Assembly: GCA_033032175.1 (NCBI GenBank)
Contig: CM065320.1
Coordinates: 1 to 64,000, forward strand
Reading direction: 5' to 3'
DNA length: 64,000 nucleotides
From: Saturnia japonica
Taxonomy: Eukaryota > Arthropoda > Insecta > Lepidoptera > Saturniidae
Shown here: in pieces, positions 48,011-60,185 of the stretch
How the letters are laid out: the number at the start of each line of letters is the position of its first letter
Position numbering within the stretch: position 1 is the stretch's first letter
Position numbers and translations under genes: made by a program
The notes under the pieces: generated by a model
What the model was told of the DNA's origin: nothing
What the model saw: the letters and a program-made list of their open reading frames with translations, nothing else
Database searches by the model: none

Positions 48011-49769
48011 TGTGATAGGTATGATATGTATGTCAATGTGCATCTATATTAATAAAATTCTGAAGGCTTACTGACGGACAACGCACAGCTTACACTCTGT
48101 GTCTAGAGGGTACAAGCATAAACTTTGTACAAGAAGAGTTCCTTAAGTAACGAAGGTTAGCAGAGAGAATAAATTTTTGAAAAATATTTAACTTTTTATT
48201 GTTCTCGATGGGAATTTCTAGTTTTTTAATAAAATTATTACGTGAACATAACTGTACTTAGTTTGTGTAGGGTACTTGCTAGTGGGCATTTATCAAAACG
48301 TTAGCGTCAGCAATCGATTTACCCATACGTCAATTTTGTTGAATAATGGAGCGTTATCGAGACTTCGCCACCTAAAATGAACAATGGATGTGTGGCACGA
48401 GACAAAAGCCCACGTAGGTATTGATGTCCGCCGACAAAGCGGTTTGCGCAATAGGATTCCGCGGAAAAACGTGTACCGACAATAATTATCTCAGATGATC
48501 GGAGGAACATGTCTGCGATTCGGAGAAGTGACCGCGTGGTATCGAGTTGCTTTTGTACGATCCCGGGCTTCATCACGTAATTTCGCGTGTTGAGAAAAAC
48601 TGATCGATGAACTTGACTTTCGCTGTCCGCATTGTTAGTGAACTTACTTTTCGTTTCAATGTCTTTTTAGAACGTTGATAGTATAACAGATTTTTCATTC
48701 GAATTATTATGTTAGTACAAATCGGCATGTCATCTGACGTTATAATTAGGTAGACTGATTCGCCATAAAAGATTACGGGATTCTTTATATCCGTCTTTCG
48801 AACATCCGTGACGTCTTCGGAATTGACTATTTTGCGTAATAACCGATTTTGCAGTGTTTGTAAGTGACTAAAGTTTGATCGTCGAAGTGGATAAGTTAGG
48901 ATCGGACGGAAGTTATATTGTGTGTTAGTTCTGTTCTAGGCCTGAGAGCATTAACATTTTTTGAATACATAATCACTAAATACCAGGTTTGATTGTGATT
49001 AAACATAAAACTGTAACACATAAAATAACTGGCGTAGTAAATAAGTAGGTATGCTTAACGAAACTTCCAAGTTGTATTTTTCTTTTTATAATAAATTAAC
49101 TGGAAAAATCCAAAGGAAAATAAAATTATTTGTCCTTATGTTGTTGTTTGAACAACTTAATTAATGCCTTATGATATTAATTAGTAATAATTCTCGATTA
49201 TAATAAAAATAACTCGTATTTTAACATTAGGGTTGCCGAGGCGAAATTTTTTCACGTTACATTGTTAACTCGGGAAGCTCGTTAGCGGGAACGTGACGGT
49301 TGTTACTTAAAACGTTTTGCTTTAATAAATTAACTACAGAAGTAAATCCTTGTTTAACACTTCTAATGCGGTTAAACGATGGTAAACGTCACTTGCGTTG
49401 TTTTATTTGTTACATGCTTTAATATTTACATAAATATTTTTTACTGCTATATGAATTAATGATTAAGTTTAGCTAAACTTTGTAATTTGTAGGATAATGA
49501 GTCCTCGTTATAATATTAACTTATAGTGTTTTTTGTTGTTGTATGTTTTATAAAGCTGATGGTTTTAATTTACGCTTAAATAAAATATATCATTTGTTTG
49601 TAATCCTAGGATTTAGATTTACACAAAATAAGATAACCTTGTATTATTTATAATTTTTTTTGGTATGAAGAAGCCATCGGGCATGCTGTTGCTACTTGAT
49701 GTTAAATGGTCGCTGCATTCTATAGCTATGTACAAGCAACCTCAAAAGTGCCACAGTCTTAAGGATAAC

Positions 49770-50395
49770 TATTCAAATCAAATCAAAAAATGCCTTTTTC
49801 AATTTAAGCTCTAAGAAGGCACTTATGAAAATCAAAACACTGTTACCGGTTCGGAAAACTTTGCAGATATCACTAGCATTCACATAATGATCTACTCTAT
49901 AATAATCTTTTGACAGTAAAACCTGCTTGTCATGGTCCTTGAACTTATGATCCGGCAAATCAGTAATGTGCTTTGGGATCATATTTTAACTAACCTAACA
50001 CTATTATCTAAAAAAAACCTTATTTTTTATTTTATCGTTATAGGTTTAGCGTTGTTGCCACAATCTCACCTGATCGTAAGTGACGATGTGGCCCAAGGTG
50101 GTAGGTAGCACGCTAAGTCTAGTGGAGGACAGGCTCTCAAATGCAGCTACCGGAACACACCTATTGGTGCTTGGCGACAAATTTTCACCTTTAGGGTGGT
50201 AGCTAGCCAGGTGATCATTAGAAAAAGCCCTACCTGCTATGGTTTTATCACGATGTTATTTTTCACTGAAAGCCCAGGCTCATTGCAGGGATTCGAACTT
50301 ACGTCGCCCGACGGGGAGTTCGAACACGCTATCAACTGAGCCATCTTTGCTTCATTTTCCTTACTAAGTCTAAAACACAGTACAACTAATTTATG
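49770..50395 (-). pseudogene. non-LTR retrotransposon fragment (copy 2), split by a SINE
   Basis: The minus strand reads IPKHITDLPDHKFKDHDKQV and LLSKDYYRVDHYVNAS, matching copy 1 near 8200. The match breaks at about 50019 and resumes at about 50350 (CTTACTAAGTCTAAAACAC), because a SINE occupies the middle. The SINE is therefore younger. Confidence 0.68.
50020..50348 (-). mobile_element. tRNA-headed SINE, family 1, nested in a non-LTR fragment
   Basis: Read on the minus strand it starts at the right end with a tRNA-like head. There is an A-box-like GGCTCAGTTGATAGCG and a B-box-like GTTCGAATCCC. A conserved body follows (TAGCTACCACCCT, GTCGCCAAGCACC) and it ends in an A-rich tail. It is highly similar to 38880-39200 and 62280-62578. 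Confidence 0.78.
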
Positions 50396-50399
50396 TATA

Positions 50400-50580
50400 T
50401 TTGAAGAGTTCTTCGGTGTATCTTCGAAGTTGAAGGTCCAATGCCAATGTCCAATTGCCCAGTTGGCTTGAGGTATCCCCTATCCAACAAAAAAGAATCA
50501 TCGAAATCGGTTCATAAACAAAGAAGTTATAGCTGAAAATCCATTAAAAAAAACATTTGAATTGAGTAACTTCTGTATTT
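50400..50580 (-). repeat. dispersed repeat E
   Basis: It carries CTTCGAAGTTGAAGGTCC, GTATCCCCTATCCAACAAA and CATAAACAAAGAAGTTATAG in inverted orientation. It directly adjoins the split non-LTR fragment. Confidence 0.6.
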
Positions 50581-50929
50581 TTTTAAATCATTTAAAAATT
50601 GATGTAAATGGTGCTTTCGTACCTTTCATGGATTATTTTTATTAAAATGTATTATATTTACAATGCTATTAATTCGTCTTAAATTTTTAATCGTCCCTTA
50701 ATGTTTATGTTTACTTTATCAGATATACTTGACTTTATTTATTTGATGACTTGTAGATGACTTTATTTAGAGATCATAATAGTTTTGAGATGAAATTAAA
50801 GAGGCTATCCGAACTCTATAAAAACACCTTACAGTCACCAAAATGTTTGACTTGGGGAAATCCCATGATGAAATAATTGCATCTCTCCCAAAAGGCAAAT
50901 GAACCACAGAATTAGAGTCAAGGCTTCAA

Positions 50930-51900
50930 TTCCATAAACAATTTATGGTAGGTTGATAGACTCGGGCTGGGTTTGAGAAAGAAAAAGGATGGCCGAGACA
51001 CAATAAAATCCTTTCTACAACAAGATGAAAATGATAACTGTAGAGTGCACGCAATGAATTTAGAAACTCAAAATGAGTGGTTAGCCATAGGTGAGTTCTG
51101 CATCGCAGTAGCACTAAAGTGGCGCGCCTTGTTATATGACTGGTCTCCTGCCCTACTAAATTTTTGTCTTAATGCCTTTCAAATGACCCTCCCAGACCAG
51201 AGTAACTTAGTAAGATGGGGGAAAGCCTCTAAAAAATTTTGCTATACTTGTGGTGAGGAAATAGGTACAGCCAGGCACTTATTGGTAGGATGCAAGATGC
51301 TTCTTGATAGGGGTCACTTAACACGTCGCCATAATAGAATACTTCAATTCATACGTGAAGCAGTAAGTCTTTCAGTAGCTAGAGCTCAAAAAGGATTGAA
51401 CACTAACAGGAGACAAATGAACTTTATAAAAGAAGGCTCAATAGTAAATGCTTAAAGTAAGCTCTTCTCGATCCTAGGTTCTGCACCTGATTGGACTATT
51501 TTAGTGGACACATGAAAACATTATAAAATCCCAGAGGATGTGGGTGTTTCCTCATCCAGACCGGACATATTTCTTTATTCTCGAGAAATCTAGCGTATAG
51601 TACTTGTAGAGCTTACTGTACCGTGGGAACCTAATATACCTAAAGACCACGCAATAAAAATGAATAAATATTACGATCTACGTAATGAGCTAACCAAAAA
51701 CGGCTATGCGGTTAACTTGTATGCGGTGTAAGTGGGAGCGAGAGGTATTCCAGCGAAATCTCTCTATAACTTGCTAAAAGACCTCGGCCTGTTGAGAACT
51801 GCAGTAAGTTCTATTTTACGGGTATCTAAAGCAGCATTAACAGGGTGTTACAAAATCTGGCTTGGCAGGGAGGGTATCGCGGGCAGTCAAGGTGATCGCT
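50930..51900 (+). pseudogene. non-LTR retrotransposon 3' end with zinc knuckle and endonuclease-like domain
   Basis: One frame runs across this region with in-frame stops at 51453, 51513, 51591 and 51729. It includes LPDQSNLVRWGKASKKF, then a CCHC knuckle (CYTCGEEIGTARHLLVGC, C-x2-C-x8-H-x4-C), then SRPDIFLYS and VLVELTVPWEPN. The last two look like the D..E-x-T core of the restriction-like endonuclease found at the C-terminus of R2/R4/CRE-type non-LTR elements. The clade is uncertain. The reverse transcriptase itself is not recognisable upstream. It is a decayed, 5'-truncated insertion in the scalloped intron. Confidence 0.72.
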
Positions 51901-52199
51901 GATGTGCATCATAAAGGGGCCCTTTAAACCTACACCTGGGTCGCAAGTCCCGGGGGCTGCTCGTGTTCCCTCTGTCTGCAACATGATGGGCTCGGCACTC
52001 GCACGGCGAATGCATGGAATGCTAAGATGTTTATCTTATACAAACATTAATTATTGCAAAACTAACCAACCCTAAAACTTTGTGACGGTAAAAATAAAAG
52101 AGTCTATGTTGTATATTATTTCTAATGTCAAATAATTATAATGAGGTATAATTTTCAAAGTGATATAATAATTATGAATACGCTGACTGGGCTGTGTAA

Positions 52200-52610
52200 T
52201 GAGTAATGACGCTGAAAACAGATATTACTCAAACCCGTATAATTACTATTCTAATAGTAACAAATTCAACTCACATTAACACGACAATCTTAAAAGGCAT
52301 TTTTGAAAACGTGTCGTCAAAAAGGTTATTGTGTAGAATTGACGTGGAACAATTATTAAAGGGAGCCACCGCCATTACTGTGCCGGACCACATTAAGTTT
52401 ACGTCAAGCGTCGACATTATACGTCCCGGTTTTAATTAAAGGACTGCCCGTTCACGGGCGTCGTAGTGCCAAATGGAATTGCTAAACAAATTCACCACAA
52501 AGGCGATGTGTCCACCTTAAGTGATTTAATAGGCGTAAAGAAATGCGATGTTTAAATTAATTCAGATAGAAGCAGCATGGTCGAATGGGCATTATATTCT
52601 TTTGTAATAC
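52200..52610. promoter_or_regulatory. repeat-free intronic block
   Basis: This block lies in the 14 kb scalloped intron, with AGGGAGCCACCGCCATTACT, ACGTCAAGCGTCGACATTAT and TTAATTAAAGGACTGCCCGT. It has no repeat match in the window. It may be an intronic enhancer of sd. This is inference from composition and position. Confidence 0.3.
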
Positions 52611-53061
52611 CGTGAGCAAGGGGAAAAGTAATTCATATGAATATTATATCGTTTTTATTGCCAAATTGAATTAAAACATTTGGAAACCTTTATATTATAA
52701 GTATTTTTACACCACGGGGTATATGGATAATGTTTGTAATTATAATACGTCAATCGAAGATATTGTTATTCAGTTCAAAACGATAAATCATAGTCTTCTT
52801 ACCTCTGCACGTGATTTCTTCTTCCAAACCCGTCGGTCATTTCAGTATTCACACTTTTTATACACATATCATTCTTCACACAATCCTTTCATACCTTCTT
52901 CGGTCTTCCTCTGCTCCTGTATACGTCCACCTTCATAGTTAACACTATTCTATGTTATATGACTTTCATTCCTCCTCATGGCATGCTCATACCACGCTAA
53001 CTTATTACTCCTCAACTGCTCTATCACTGGTTCTTCATCTGATATATTCATTCAATAATAA

Positions 53062-53790
53062 TAACTAGCGATCGCCCAATGGTCGAAATTCGACGAACGA
53101 CTTTTTGATTATAGACTATTATCTGCTTTACATTTACTGTATGAACGTAAAAATTATGAATATATATATATTACTTGCTGTTACTTTTCACCGAGTGTCA
53201 TTGTCGATGTATGGGGGGGGGGGTCTAAGTTCATGTGAACTGGTCGGGGTAGTATTCGCAGTATTATTTAATTTAGAGTAAAAGTGTGACACATATATAT
53301 ATATATATTAGCTTTCTCCACTCCTCCATATAAACTTTAACCACGCCAAATCTCACGCTCCTCCGTGCGCTCAATATGTTTAAAAGGGAATCCCGAAGTT
53401 TTCTCTTCTCGTATTAATATATAACTAGCGGTCGACTAATGATTGAAATTCGACCAGCGACTTTTTAATCATAGACTATTTTCTGTTTGACATTTGCAGT
53501 ATGAACCTAAACAATGAATATTATATCACGTGCTGTCAATTTTCATTGAGTGACAATTTTAATATTTTTAGGGGGTCTAAGTTCAATGACACTGGACGAT
53601 TTAGGATTCGCAGTATTCATTTATTTTATTTCATATATTGGTAACAGATATTATAGATAAATTTTAGCTTTGGCAAGGAGAAGGATGCTCCATATAAATA
53701 TTAACCATGCCAAATCTCACAGTCTTCCGTCCACACAATACGCTTAAAAAGGGGCATATAGTTTTTGCTTCACGTATTAATATAATGATG
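53062..53790 (-). repeat. tandem pair of about 360-bp repeat units
   Basis: Unit 1 (about 53062-53421) and unit 2 (about 53422-53790) both run from TAACTAGCG.TCG..AATG through GACTTTTT.ATTATAGACTAT-like and GGGGGTCTAAGTTCA, then CCATATAAA, GCCAAATCTCAC, to CGTATTAATATA. The CTAGCG start resembles an inverted Helitron-like CTAG end. Unit 1 has a run of 11 G (53213-53223) and AT microsatellites. Confidence 0.65.
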
Positions 53791-54289
53791 ATTAATGCAT
53801 AATAATATAACACTAACAACAATGTTTACTATGTACACTAATAGATTAAATATTTTACGTTTACTTATATCCGAACGTAGCTTGTCATTAACTAATAACG
53901 AACAATCCTTTATAGTCGTAATAATGTAATAAATAAGTAGCACCAAGGAAAGTTACAGAAGCATTCCCTTTCCCGATATAAATAATAAGGTTTTAAACAA
54001 TGTATTTGTGTTCCTCACTGAAAGCTTAATAAATCAAAATGGCCGTCTTTGAAGACTTAGTGATGCTTATTAATATTATCACAAGGATTTGAAGTTTCTA
54101 GCGGTGAACATTTTAAAACAATGGATCTTAATATAGTAATTTTGCAATTACTCAAAATTTTGCAGACTACTTGCTCATATTGTTTACTTTTGACTGCGGC
54201 ATATTTTTAGGTGCTTCAAAAGTTATTCGCTATACCGTTTGCAATATGAAAAATTCCTTAATTTCAAACAACAACCAACACGCATGCAT

Positions 54290-54510
54290 CGACGAAAAAC
54301 CTTTATTAAGACTGTGAAAGAGCGTGTCTCCTTATAATAATTGCGGACACGCGCGGCGTCGTCCGGACAATATATGATCACATTACTTGGGGACGTGTTC
54401 TCCGAGCTTAATCTAGCGGCCTGGAAGTACGTCACCCTCGTCCATCGACTAATGTACGCGCCCCGTCACCCTCGAAACTCGGTGGCAATCGACTACCACT
54501 AGGTGACCTA
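54290..54510. promoter_or_regulatory. repeat-free GC-richer intronic block
   Basis: GCGGACACGCGCGGCGTCGT, TAATCTAGCGGCCTGGAAGT and ACGCGCCCCGTCACCCTCGA contrast with the surrounding AT-rich DNA. It contains no exon signals that fit scalloped. Confidence 0.27.
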
Positions 54511-54831
54511 ATCAACAAGTATCTACGAATAATATTATTTATGCGTTTCTCATTACAAATATTAATGCTAATAATTTTGAATGAATAATCTATCACATTA
54601 GTTACAACATTCCATAACTAGACCGATTGTGCTTCAGTACATTTAATATTAATACAGCGACCTATTGTCAAAAATTTGATTTAAAACATAAATTTGGCTT
54701 GGAAATTAGTATGCGTAACATAGTTTGTCTCTTTACTGGATAGGTTTTGCTTTTGAGCATAAGCTTTCTTTACAACTTGAGCTGTAAATCATATTTTCAT
54801 AACACTTATATAGTGTTTTTATATCTACATA

Positions 54832-55812
54832 TTAGGTTCTTACATATGAAATTAGCGCTTTGGTAAAATGGCCACTTTGGTCTCAAATATCTGGCGGTTG
54901 GTTGGGAATTCTAAATTCAAATTTAGGCATGTGTATTTGTGTTTCGATTTAGTGATTCATTTGGTTTATGACATGACATCGACATTTTCACAAAATGGAA
55001 ATCTTAAAATATCGCGTTATTTACTCTATGTTTACAAATATAAGTTCCACCGTGGCATCAGCGCTGCAGAAACAGCTCGAAGGATTAATGATGTGTATGG
55101 GGAAGCTACTGTAAAAGAAAGCACGGTACGTTTTGATTACATAGTTTTGAGAAATGGATACCGTATGAATTGTCTGAAGTACACCAACAAGCACGCATTA
55201 AGTGCTGCTTTAGATTACTCAACCGTCATAATAACGAGGGAATTTTGAATCGTATTATTACTTGTGACGAAAAATGGATCCTTTACGACAATTGGAAACG
55301 CTATTCACAGTGGTTGGAACAATAAGAACCGCCCAAATCCTGTCCCAAGCGAAAGTTGACTCAGAAAAAGGTAGTGGTGAGTGTTTGGTGGACAAGTCCT
55401 GGTGTCATATACTACAGCTTCCTGAGATCTGGCCAGACGATAACGACAGACCCTTATTGTCAACAATTGCAAATTATGATGGAAAAGCTAGCCGTTAAAC
55501 AACCGAGACTGGTCAATCTCTCTAGCCCACTGCTGCTTCAGGACAACGCTAGACCCAATACTTCAGGACAGACGGTCGCTAAATTAGAGAACCTGCGATT
55601 TGAACGTCTCCGACACCCACCATACTCCCCGGACCTTGCTCCAACAGATTACCACTTTCTTCGGAATTAGGACAATTTCTTGCCTTGCAAATTCAATTTC
55701 GATGAGGCTGTCGAAACCACCTTCAAACATTCTATTGATTCTCGCTCCCACAATTTTTTGTGCAATGGAATCAATCAAACAAACTTCGATTATTTCATAT
55801 GTAAGGACCTAT
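54832..55812 (+). mobile_element. mariner element, internally deleted (981 bp)
   Basis: It is flanked by TA at 54830-54831 and 55813-55814. The ends are inverted repeats: TAGGTTCTTACATATGAAAT (54833-54852) matches the reverse complement of 55792-55811 with one mismatch. Full-length mariners are usually about 1.3 kb, so roughly 300 bp is missing. The coding remnant inside is described separately. Confidence 0.9.
55020..55800 (+). pseudogene. mariner transposase remnant (DD34D)
   Basis: The N-terminal helix-turn-helix (about 55035-55132) reads KFHRGISAAETARRINDVYG followed by EATVKESTVR, typical of mariner. The sequence then jumps to the catalytic domain in another frame, which fits an internal deletion. 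From about 55245 one frame carries all three catalytic Asp codons: CDEKWILYDN (Asp at 55266), LLQDNARPN (Asp at 55542) and YSPDLAPTDYHF (Asp at 55647). The last two are separated by 34 residues, the DD34D signature. Nonsense codons TAA (55323) and TAG (55668) interrupt this frame. The element cannot encode a working transposase. Confidence 0.9.
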
Positions 55813-57059
55813 TATTTATACCATTTCCATTTTTTTATTTTCTCGATGACAGCTCCTGTGAAAACTTGAATGAGCGTCTTTTTTACATTATGTATGCATT
55901 ATTTTATAAAAATATGACGTTTACACACGTACAAACTTATACCAGAGTCGGAGAAACTGATAGGGATGGAGCTATATCGATAAAAGTAACACGATAACAG
56001 ACCCGATATATTTTTACAAAATGTAAGAAACTAAACTACTGCCAGATACTTTTGTACAAATTTGTTAACTAATATTATATTTTAATACAAGATCTTACAC
56101 GTATTAATTCTTGATTGATAATGCCAGCTTCTTCAAAATTTTCGAAGCTGTTGTAAAATAAGTAGGTATAGATAGGTACTCGACAATGAAACGAAATAAT
56201 TATAACGACAGGTAATCTTTATTTATTTATTTTAATCAAAATATAATATAATAAATATATGCGATCGATATCATTACTTATTTGGTCACAACACTACAAC
56301 TATCAAATTAGAACTGTCATCGGGAAAATAAAGAAATGGAAATAGTATAACATGTGGGTTAACATAATATATCCACCAGTGCTTATCATGACAAACGTTA
56401 CGTAAAACATCGCTCATAAAGAAGATTCCGTTCCCGCGAATTTGCAAAGTAATGTTCTGATTTTCTTTTATTTTAGCGAACTTATGTCGAGTTAATTGTA
56501 TATAATATTATAGTGGAGGTTTATTGTACATAATAAAGTATAGTGAAGTAAAAAACGAAATGGTTCTAATATTGCTTTCCGGATAAAAACGAAAAAGATA
56601 GCGATTATCTTAATGAAACTCCACTTAATGACAGGAATTATCTTCAATAAGATTAGTTGTCAAAATAAAGAAGTAGGATAAGGAGATGATGATTAATTAT
56701 AATCTAATGATCGATAGCGGAGACATGAAGGATTCATAAAAGTGACAAATGTATTGGAAGTGCTAGGATAATGATAAATTGTTATAGAATTTTTTTACAA
56801 TAATGAAATGCAATTAATTAAAAAAATGTATAATGATCCCAAACAAATCTATGTAAGCACATTAATAGAAAGCCTCTACCACGATTATTCTGATTTCCTA
56901 CTACGAAAGTTCTTAGAGTCCATTTGAAACATAAAATAATTTTCAAACTAGTTTCAGCAAGTCTCGTAGTTTGTATCGTACATAAATCGTAAAGTATATA
57001 AAGCCGTACAAAGCAGTGCAGTTGCCTGAGTTTTCTAATTTAGAACATATTGACCTCGA

Positions 57060-57595
57060 GTGTGGGTTCATGTTATGTCATTATTGAGTACAGTAGCTCC
57101 CGCTTCACTTTAGTTGGTCGACGGCGGTAAGTTATCTAAGTGAAGCTCACACGCTGCGGTGTGTAGTTGGCAACAGTTTACCAACAAAGCCGGTCTTCGT
57201 AACACCGCTACCGGCACGTTCGTGAGTTAAGACATTCAAAACCGCTCAATATCCTGGCAGTATGAAAGTTTCGTCGGCACACGGCTTCACGTGGTCCGGG
57301 TGGGAGGGGTGCGACGGGCGAGGGGTACGCCGGGAGGGCTAAACTATGCGAAGAATGCGCAATTAGTGAGCGAGCGAGCGTGTAAGGGGCCCGGCCGTGC
57401 CGCCAGCCGGTGAACGCAGTAAGAAAATATAAAGAAGGGGCGGGCCGCCCGCGCCCGTTGTTTAGCGCCCCGCCCGCCTTCGGGCATAACTCCCGATTGT
57501 CTCTCGAGAAATCCTCCTTAGACCTGTCGCGACTCAACCCTTTCCGCGAGGATTTGCCTCGCATAGCTTCTGTCTGGGTCAGCGTGAAATTCGGT
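57060..57595. promoter_or_regulatory. CpG-rich island in the scalloped intron
   Basis: This is the most GC- and CpG-rich segment of the window, with GAGCGAGCGAGCG, GGGGCGGGCCGCCCGCG and GCCCCGCCCGCC. A TATATAAA lies just before it (56995-57002), followed by GCAGT (57018). It sits about 3.2 kb upstream of the second TEA exon. It may be an internal promoter or a strong enhancer. The open frames on both strands (for example 57208-57564 minus) are explained by GC-richness and have no recognisable domain. Confidence 0.4.
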
Positions 57596-59069
57596 TAAGA
57601 CGGACCGAACGTTAAATTGAAACAATCAAATATTATGTATGGATATATATAGGATAAACATTCTTTTGCAGCATCAATTGAAGAAAAAATTATGTATGCA
57701 TTTATAATATAATTTGAATAAAATTAATTCATTAATAGATTAAGGTACTTAAAAGAGTAAATATACAAATATATAGTTAACCTATTGCCCGCCCGGAACT
57801 TCATACATGTTATAAATAATACAAAAACTTAATAACAATGAAATACAATTCTACGCATATAGCACACAGAGACAATTTTTTTTTTCAATTCAAAATAATT
57901 TTTAGAATCGTATTAGTACTTCTGGAAATTGCGTGTTAGATACAAACATTCTCAAAATTTACCTTTTTACAACACAGATAGACCTTTAAGTGTTTATTTT
58001 GATCGTAATCATTAATATTATATTTATTTATTAATAAAGCGCCAACAGCGCGCATATTATACTTAAGCCATTTTTACAATTTATTCTAAGTCTAATAATA
58101 CAAACACACTAACTTTCACACTCACACAGGCACTCACAGGACACGCATACACAAAACAATACTTGCATAAGTGCAAAATAATCGATAACGACACATGTCC
58201 CTGTGATAACGCTACTACTTTTCTGACCATGTTTATATATTTACCATAGATTTAAGTTTATTATTATATCTTATTATAACATTTTATTTCCGGTTCGGTG
58301 GCAACATCAACCAATTAACAGCTACATATTAATTATCATTCATCAAAACATCATCAATCATTCCACGGGCCACAGTTGCAGATGATAATTGTATGAAATT
58401 GCAATAATCTTCCCGACTGTGCCACACCATTTACTACTTGCCATTGCTTCGTATTATTCTAAACATAACATCTTGAACAACAAATAAACAGGAGAAAAAC
58501 GTAACAAATTAAAAAAAAAAAGAAAAAAAAAGTCTAATACAGATATGCGAACCTATTATAGGCGCCCACAACATTGATAAAATAAAATAACGCAAATGTA
58601 ATTAAAAAAATAAAATCAAGTAAGTTATTACAACGTATGAAATCTTAAACGTATTATTATCTTTATTGAGAATTTTTATATTATTTTATTAAAATTGATA
58701 ATTTTCCGCTTCTATACCATTCATAATCATAAATAATTTTTTTAAGCTTAAATATAAGTATTTGATCGATATATTTAAGTATATAATAGTCTAAATGTAT
58801 TGCTTTATTATTAAATACTTTAAAAAGAGCTTTTCCCTAAAGAACCGCGACCGCGTCGTTACATAGGTACCTACGTCGTTAATGTATTTCTGATGGATCT
58901 TCAATATCTCCCCGTTTATCGAATAAATTACGTTTTGAGAAGCACTGAATTTTACCAACAAAAATAGTCACCCGGAACTTTATATTCCGATATTAATTAC
59001 ACGAGTCATACTGAGTGCCAGTAATGATAATAATTACCCTATTTTCTAATACTATTCAATATTCATATT

Positions 59070-59350
59070 ACGGTAGCGTGCACGCACAATTTCATCTGAG
59101 AGCTCGCGAGAGCGTGGCAGCGTCGCGTCGTCGTGCTGGCGATGGACCAAATTAGCCAACTAACGAACTAATAAATAATGATCACTTGTTTTTCTATTCA
59201 ACTTGGAATAGAAACGTTTCGAGTTCATCCTTCTCTGCACCAAACTATTAATAGAAGGATGCACACGACGATTCGGGTGAAAGCACTCTTAATGCTCAAT
59301 TCGCGGGCACCGATGTCACAATAGCCGTGCTGAAGCAAGCTCATGCACTA
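59070..59350. promoter_or_regulatory. repeat-free intronic block
   Basis: GGTAGCGTGCACGCACAATT, GAGAGCTCGCGAGAGCGTGG and AGCGTCGCGTCGTCGTGCTG are followed by AAGGATGCACACGACGATTC. There is no coding frame or repeat match. It is a candidate regulatory element of sd. Confidence 0.28.
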
Positions 59351-59545
59351 CAACGTTCTCTATAGTAAGTAATACGCAATAACAGCAATTTGTGGAGTAT
59401 AGTCGCACTTACTAATTTTAACTTAACAGCCGACGTGAAAAGTTTACGACACTGCCATAATTTCGATGTAACTTCGAGAATGTTTGAGAAAAGATCGGGT
59501 TTGTTTCTCAAATTCTCGCCTTTAATTTAATTTAACAGTAAAGAG

Positions 59546-59585
59546 AATATCACTACGATTATTAATAAATAATCGTAGTGATATT
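59546..59585. repeat. perfect 18-bp inverted repeat with 4-base loop
   Basis: The left arm AATATCACTACGATTATT (59546-59563) and the right arm (59568-59585) are exact reverse complements around the loop AATA. It is isolated in intronic DNA. No mature-miRNA-like conservation is known to me. Confidence 0.9.
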
Positions 59586-59984
59586 AAAAGGGAAAATTTT
59601 AACCTTTAATATTGTCCGATGTTCAGATTGGGTACATGACAGTTTTATACATATCTTTCGATTAATTAAAGTCTTGAAATGCCGGAGTTGATTAATAAAT
59701 TTCAAATAATCGATAGAATTGTGCAGAAAACACGCAAAAACGGCACTTATTATTTTTATCTGTATACCAATATGATCATGATCAGATGATAAAAAGATGA
59801 ATGAATAATTTATTGTAAAACTTGAAAAATAGTGCTACTAACCAATGTCCACCTTTAAACTTCAGTAACTAAATATTTATATAAAACTAAATAATACAAC
59901 ACTATAGAATAACTATTGTTTTATTTGCTCAAAAGCACTCGCCAATAATATGATGGGCAATAAGAAAGTGTATTGCACCTACTA

Positions 59985-60185
59985 CGTACAGATAATTCGA
60001 TACACGTTCATACATATTCGGCTCAACGAGCAAGCAAGGGGTTAATTAAATTCGCACCAGCCGCTCTCCTAGTCCTCGCCGTCGCATTCCCCGAATTCAA
60101 TGAGATTTCAATTTACTTTACTCTCGTCGACTCTTCCTCTGTTGTTCGCCAATTAAAACCCTATTAGTTGCCTAAATTTTGCGGT
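59985..60185. promoter_or_regulatory. repeat-free intronic block with a CATTCC motif
   Basis: AAGGGGTTAATTAAATTCGC, AGCCGCTCTCCTAGTCCTCG and CGCATTCCCCGAATTC stand out. CATTCC (60085-60090) is the TEAD core site, so autoregulation is possible, but a hexamer this short also occurs by chance. Confidence 0.28.

Noticed and set aside
48319..48576. 85-codon minus-strand frame in a GC-richer patch
   Set aside because: No domain, splice signal or repeat relationship could be found. The patch may be a worn element but I cannot support a gene.
57208..57564. 118-codon minus-strand open frame in the CpG island
   Set aside because: The frame is open because GC-rich DNA has few stops. The product is rich in Arg, Pro and Ala with no domain, and a similar frame exists on the other strand.
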